This document shows, one piece after another, positions 62,494 to 64,000 of a DNA stretch of 64,000 nt (positions within the stretch are counted from its first letter, which is position 1; every line of letters starts with the position of its first letter). Source of the stretch: Kastovskya adunca ATA6-11-RM4 (GTDB lineage: Bacteria; Cyanobacteriota; Cyanobacteriia; Cyanobacteriales; Coleofasciculaceae). Location of the stretch: assembly GCA_019359445.1 (NCBI GenBank), contig JAHHHJ010000009.1, positions 62,001 through 126,000 on the forward strand, written 5' to 3'. The notes under the pieces are model-generated. The model was not told the DNA's origin and searched no databases. It saw nothing but the letters and a program-made list of their open reading frames with translations. The translations under genes were made by a program, and so were the position numbers.

Positions 62494-64000
62494 ATGTGCT
62501 CTCAAGATGCCAATTCTGGCGATCGCGTCAATTATCATCAGTGGACAGGGGCAGAGCATTTTTTTAATCTTTCCCTAGATTTGTTGTGTATAGCTGGTCT
62601 AGATAGCTACTTTAAGCGGTTGAACCCAGCCTGGGAAAAGATGCTGGGTTATACCCAGGAGGAACTGTTAGCCAAACCGTTTATTGAGTTTGTTCACCCG
62701 GAAGACCGAGACGCCACCCTCCTTGAAGTCCAAAAGCTCGCAGCAGGTCTAGACATAACGTCGTTTGAGAACCGCTACCGCTGCCAAGACGGCTCCTACA
62801 AATGGCTGCGGTGGACAGCGGCTCCCTCTCTAGGAGAAAACTTAGTGTATGCCGTAGCGCGAGAGATTACAGAGCCTCAACACAATGAGCAAGTCATTGG
62901 CACCAACGTCCTTTGCTTAGAGGAGCAATCCCAACAAGCCAAGCAACAATCGGGAGACACCATTTCAGAAGGGAAGAAATGGCGCAGAAAATTTGATAAT
63001 CGCTTAAAAAATGACGAATTTTGTAGGGAAATGCCTTCTATTCCCTCAGTATTCCATACAAGCAGAGAAGTTACAAATTTTATTAAAGTTGCTGAAGATA
63101 TTATTGAGCGCCAGCAAACAGAAACAGCCCTGAAACTGGCAAATGAAACCTTAGAAATACGGGTCGAAGAACGGACTGCCGAACTCAAACAGGCAATCAC
63201 GCAACTAGAAGCCCAAATGGCGGTTAGCGAAGCCGACCGCAGGGAACGTCAGCGAGCCGAGGCGGCTTTATTCCAGGAACGAGAATTTTTAAAGGCGCTA
63301 CTCAATAACCTGGAAGATGGCATTGTCGCTTGTGATGCCAAGGGAGATTTAACTCTTTTTAATCGGGCAACACGCGAGTTTCATGGGCTACCGGAACAAC
63401 CTCTACCACCGTCAGCCTGGGCAGAACACTTTAGCTTATATCTGCCTGATGGCAAGACCCTGATGCAAAGAGAGGACATTCCTTTGTTTCGAGCGTTTGG
63501 CGGGGAAATGGTGCGGGAGCTAGAAATGATTATTGCCCCAACCCAGGGGAAGCGGCGTACTCTCTTGGCGAGTGGACAGGCAATTTTTGATGCAGAAGGA
63601 AACAAACTAGGTGCCGTGGCTGCTATGCATGATATTACAGACCGAAAACAAGCAGAGGAAGCTCTACGAGAAAGTGAGTCGCGGCTCAATAGCATTTTGA
63701 ATTCTCTCAAAGATGTGGTCTGGTCTGTCGGCTTGACGGCAACTGGCGGCTTCAAAGTGCTGTATTTGAACCCAGCCACAGAAACGATTTATGGACGACC
63801 TTGCCAAGACTTTTTTGACGACGCCGACCTGTGGATTGAGGTAATCCATCCACAAGACCGCGATCGCGTCCTTAAGCATAACCAACAATATCCAGACATC
63901 AGTAGCAGTGAAATTGAGTATCGAATTATCCGCTCTGACGGTGAAGTGCGCTGGCTTCAAGACCGCAGTTGGCTGATTTATGACGAGACGGGGCAAGTTC
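62494..64000 (+). CDS. Multi-PAS sensor protein, N-terminal part, cut by the right edge
   Basis: The frame is open from the ATG at 62494 to the end (502 codons). PAS 1 (about 22-130: [36 protein letters not shown]) ends in the PAC-like [13 protein letters not shown] coiled-coil linker follows ([23 protein letters not shown], about 215-255). PAS 2 (about 262-385: [32 protein letters not shown]) and PAS 3 (from about 392: [13 protein letters not shown]...[18 protein letters not shown]) come next. The output, most likely a histidine kinase or GGDEF domain, lies outside the window. No membrane span seen. Confidence 0.85.
   Translation, partial: MCSQDANSGDRVNYHQWTGAEHFFNLSLDLLCIAGLDSYFKRLNPAWEKMLGYTQEELLAKPFIEFVHPEDRDATLLEVQKLAAGLDITSFENRYRCQDGSYKWLRWTAAPSLGENLVYAVAREITEPQHNEQVIGTNVLCLEEQSQQAKQQSGDTISEGKKWRRKFDNRLKNDEFCREMPSIPSVFHTSREVTNFIKVAEDIIERQQTETALKLANETLEIRVEERTAELKQAITQLEAQMAVSEADRRERQRAEAALFQEREFLKALLNNLEDGIVACDAKGDLTLFNRATREFHGLPEQPLPPSAWAEHFSLYLPDGKTLMQREDIPLFRAFGGEMVRELEMIIAPTQGKRRTLLASGQAIFDAEGNKLGAVAAMHDITDRKQAEEALRESESRLNSILNSLKDVVWSVGLTATGGFKVLYLNPATETIYGRPCQDFFDDADLWIEVIHPQDRDRVLKHNQQYPDISSSEIEYRIIRSDGEVRWLQDRSWLIYDETGQV

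Overview
The window is cyanobacterial chromosome. The HIP1 octamer GCGATCGC recurs throughout. The gene content is typical: plastid-type Gap2, carotenoid isomerase CrtH, ferredoxin sulfite reductase, a TLP40/CYP38-type lumenal cyclophilin, the MEP-pathway genes ispD and ispG, SufE, DUF2993, DUF2382 and GlsB/YeaQ proteins. Long intergenic tandem-repeat arrays and the large PAS/REC signalling proteins suggest a filamentous, large-genome lineage (Oscillatoriales/Coleofasciculales-like). That placement is inference; no rRNA is present. No tRNA, rRNA, CRISPR array or prophage was recognised.

Layout. 1-8 kb: tail of an unidentified gene, endonuclease V, an SLH-domain surface protein, a secreted unknown, ispD, a GT9 glycosyltransferase, a small Cys-rich protein and a zinc-ribbon Ser/Thr kinase. 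8.7-13.9 kb: gap2, nadD, an Hsp70-like protein, an L,D-transpeptidase and eda. 14-21 kb: twin PRC/DUF2382 proteins, sufE, then a likely metal-homeostasis group (CobW GTPase, two small secreted proteins, a WD40 protein, a Fur regulator). 21-29 kb: clpX, a REP-associated transposase between inverted REP palindromes, crtH, upp, small membrane or secreted proteins, aroE. 29-34 kb: a phosphorelay operon (hybrid kinase, single REC, Hpt-REC-REC-GGDEF). 34-47.6 kb: rsmE, a TPR protein, sir with a ribbon-helix-helix-like tail, carB, two Uma2 genes, ispG, a DAHP synthase with an elaborate leader, an antiporter remnant and a pentapeptide protein. 48-64 kb: proS, DUF2993, GerMN, ArsR, accB, efp, cyclophilin, thiL, small proteins, a 94-bp MITE-like element, a GH13 enzyme, DUF389, map and a multi-PAS sensor cut by the window edge.

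The most notable find is the roughly 300-nt leader of the DAHP synthase gene (minus strand, 46067-46343). It holds two consecutive attenuator modules. Each has a short ORF with a run of Tyr/Phe/Trp codons, then six codons, a stop, 26 nt, and a rho-independent hairpin with a U tract. In each, the last codons of the ORF are complementary to the 5' side of the hairpin, so a stalled ribosome would allow antitermination. This points to tandem ribosome-mediated attenuation of the first step of aromatic amino acid synthesis by the pathway's products.

Other notable items are a three-module family of intergenic short-tandem-repeat arrays kept in constant order, the RAYT/REP pair, a shared roughly 20-bp motif upstream of three genes, and the sulfite reductase tail.
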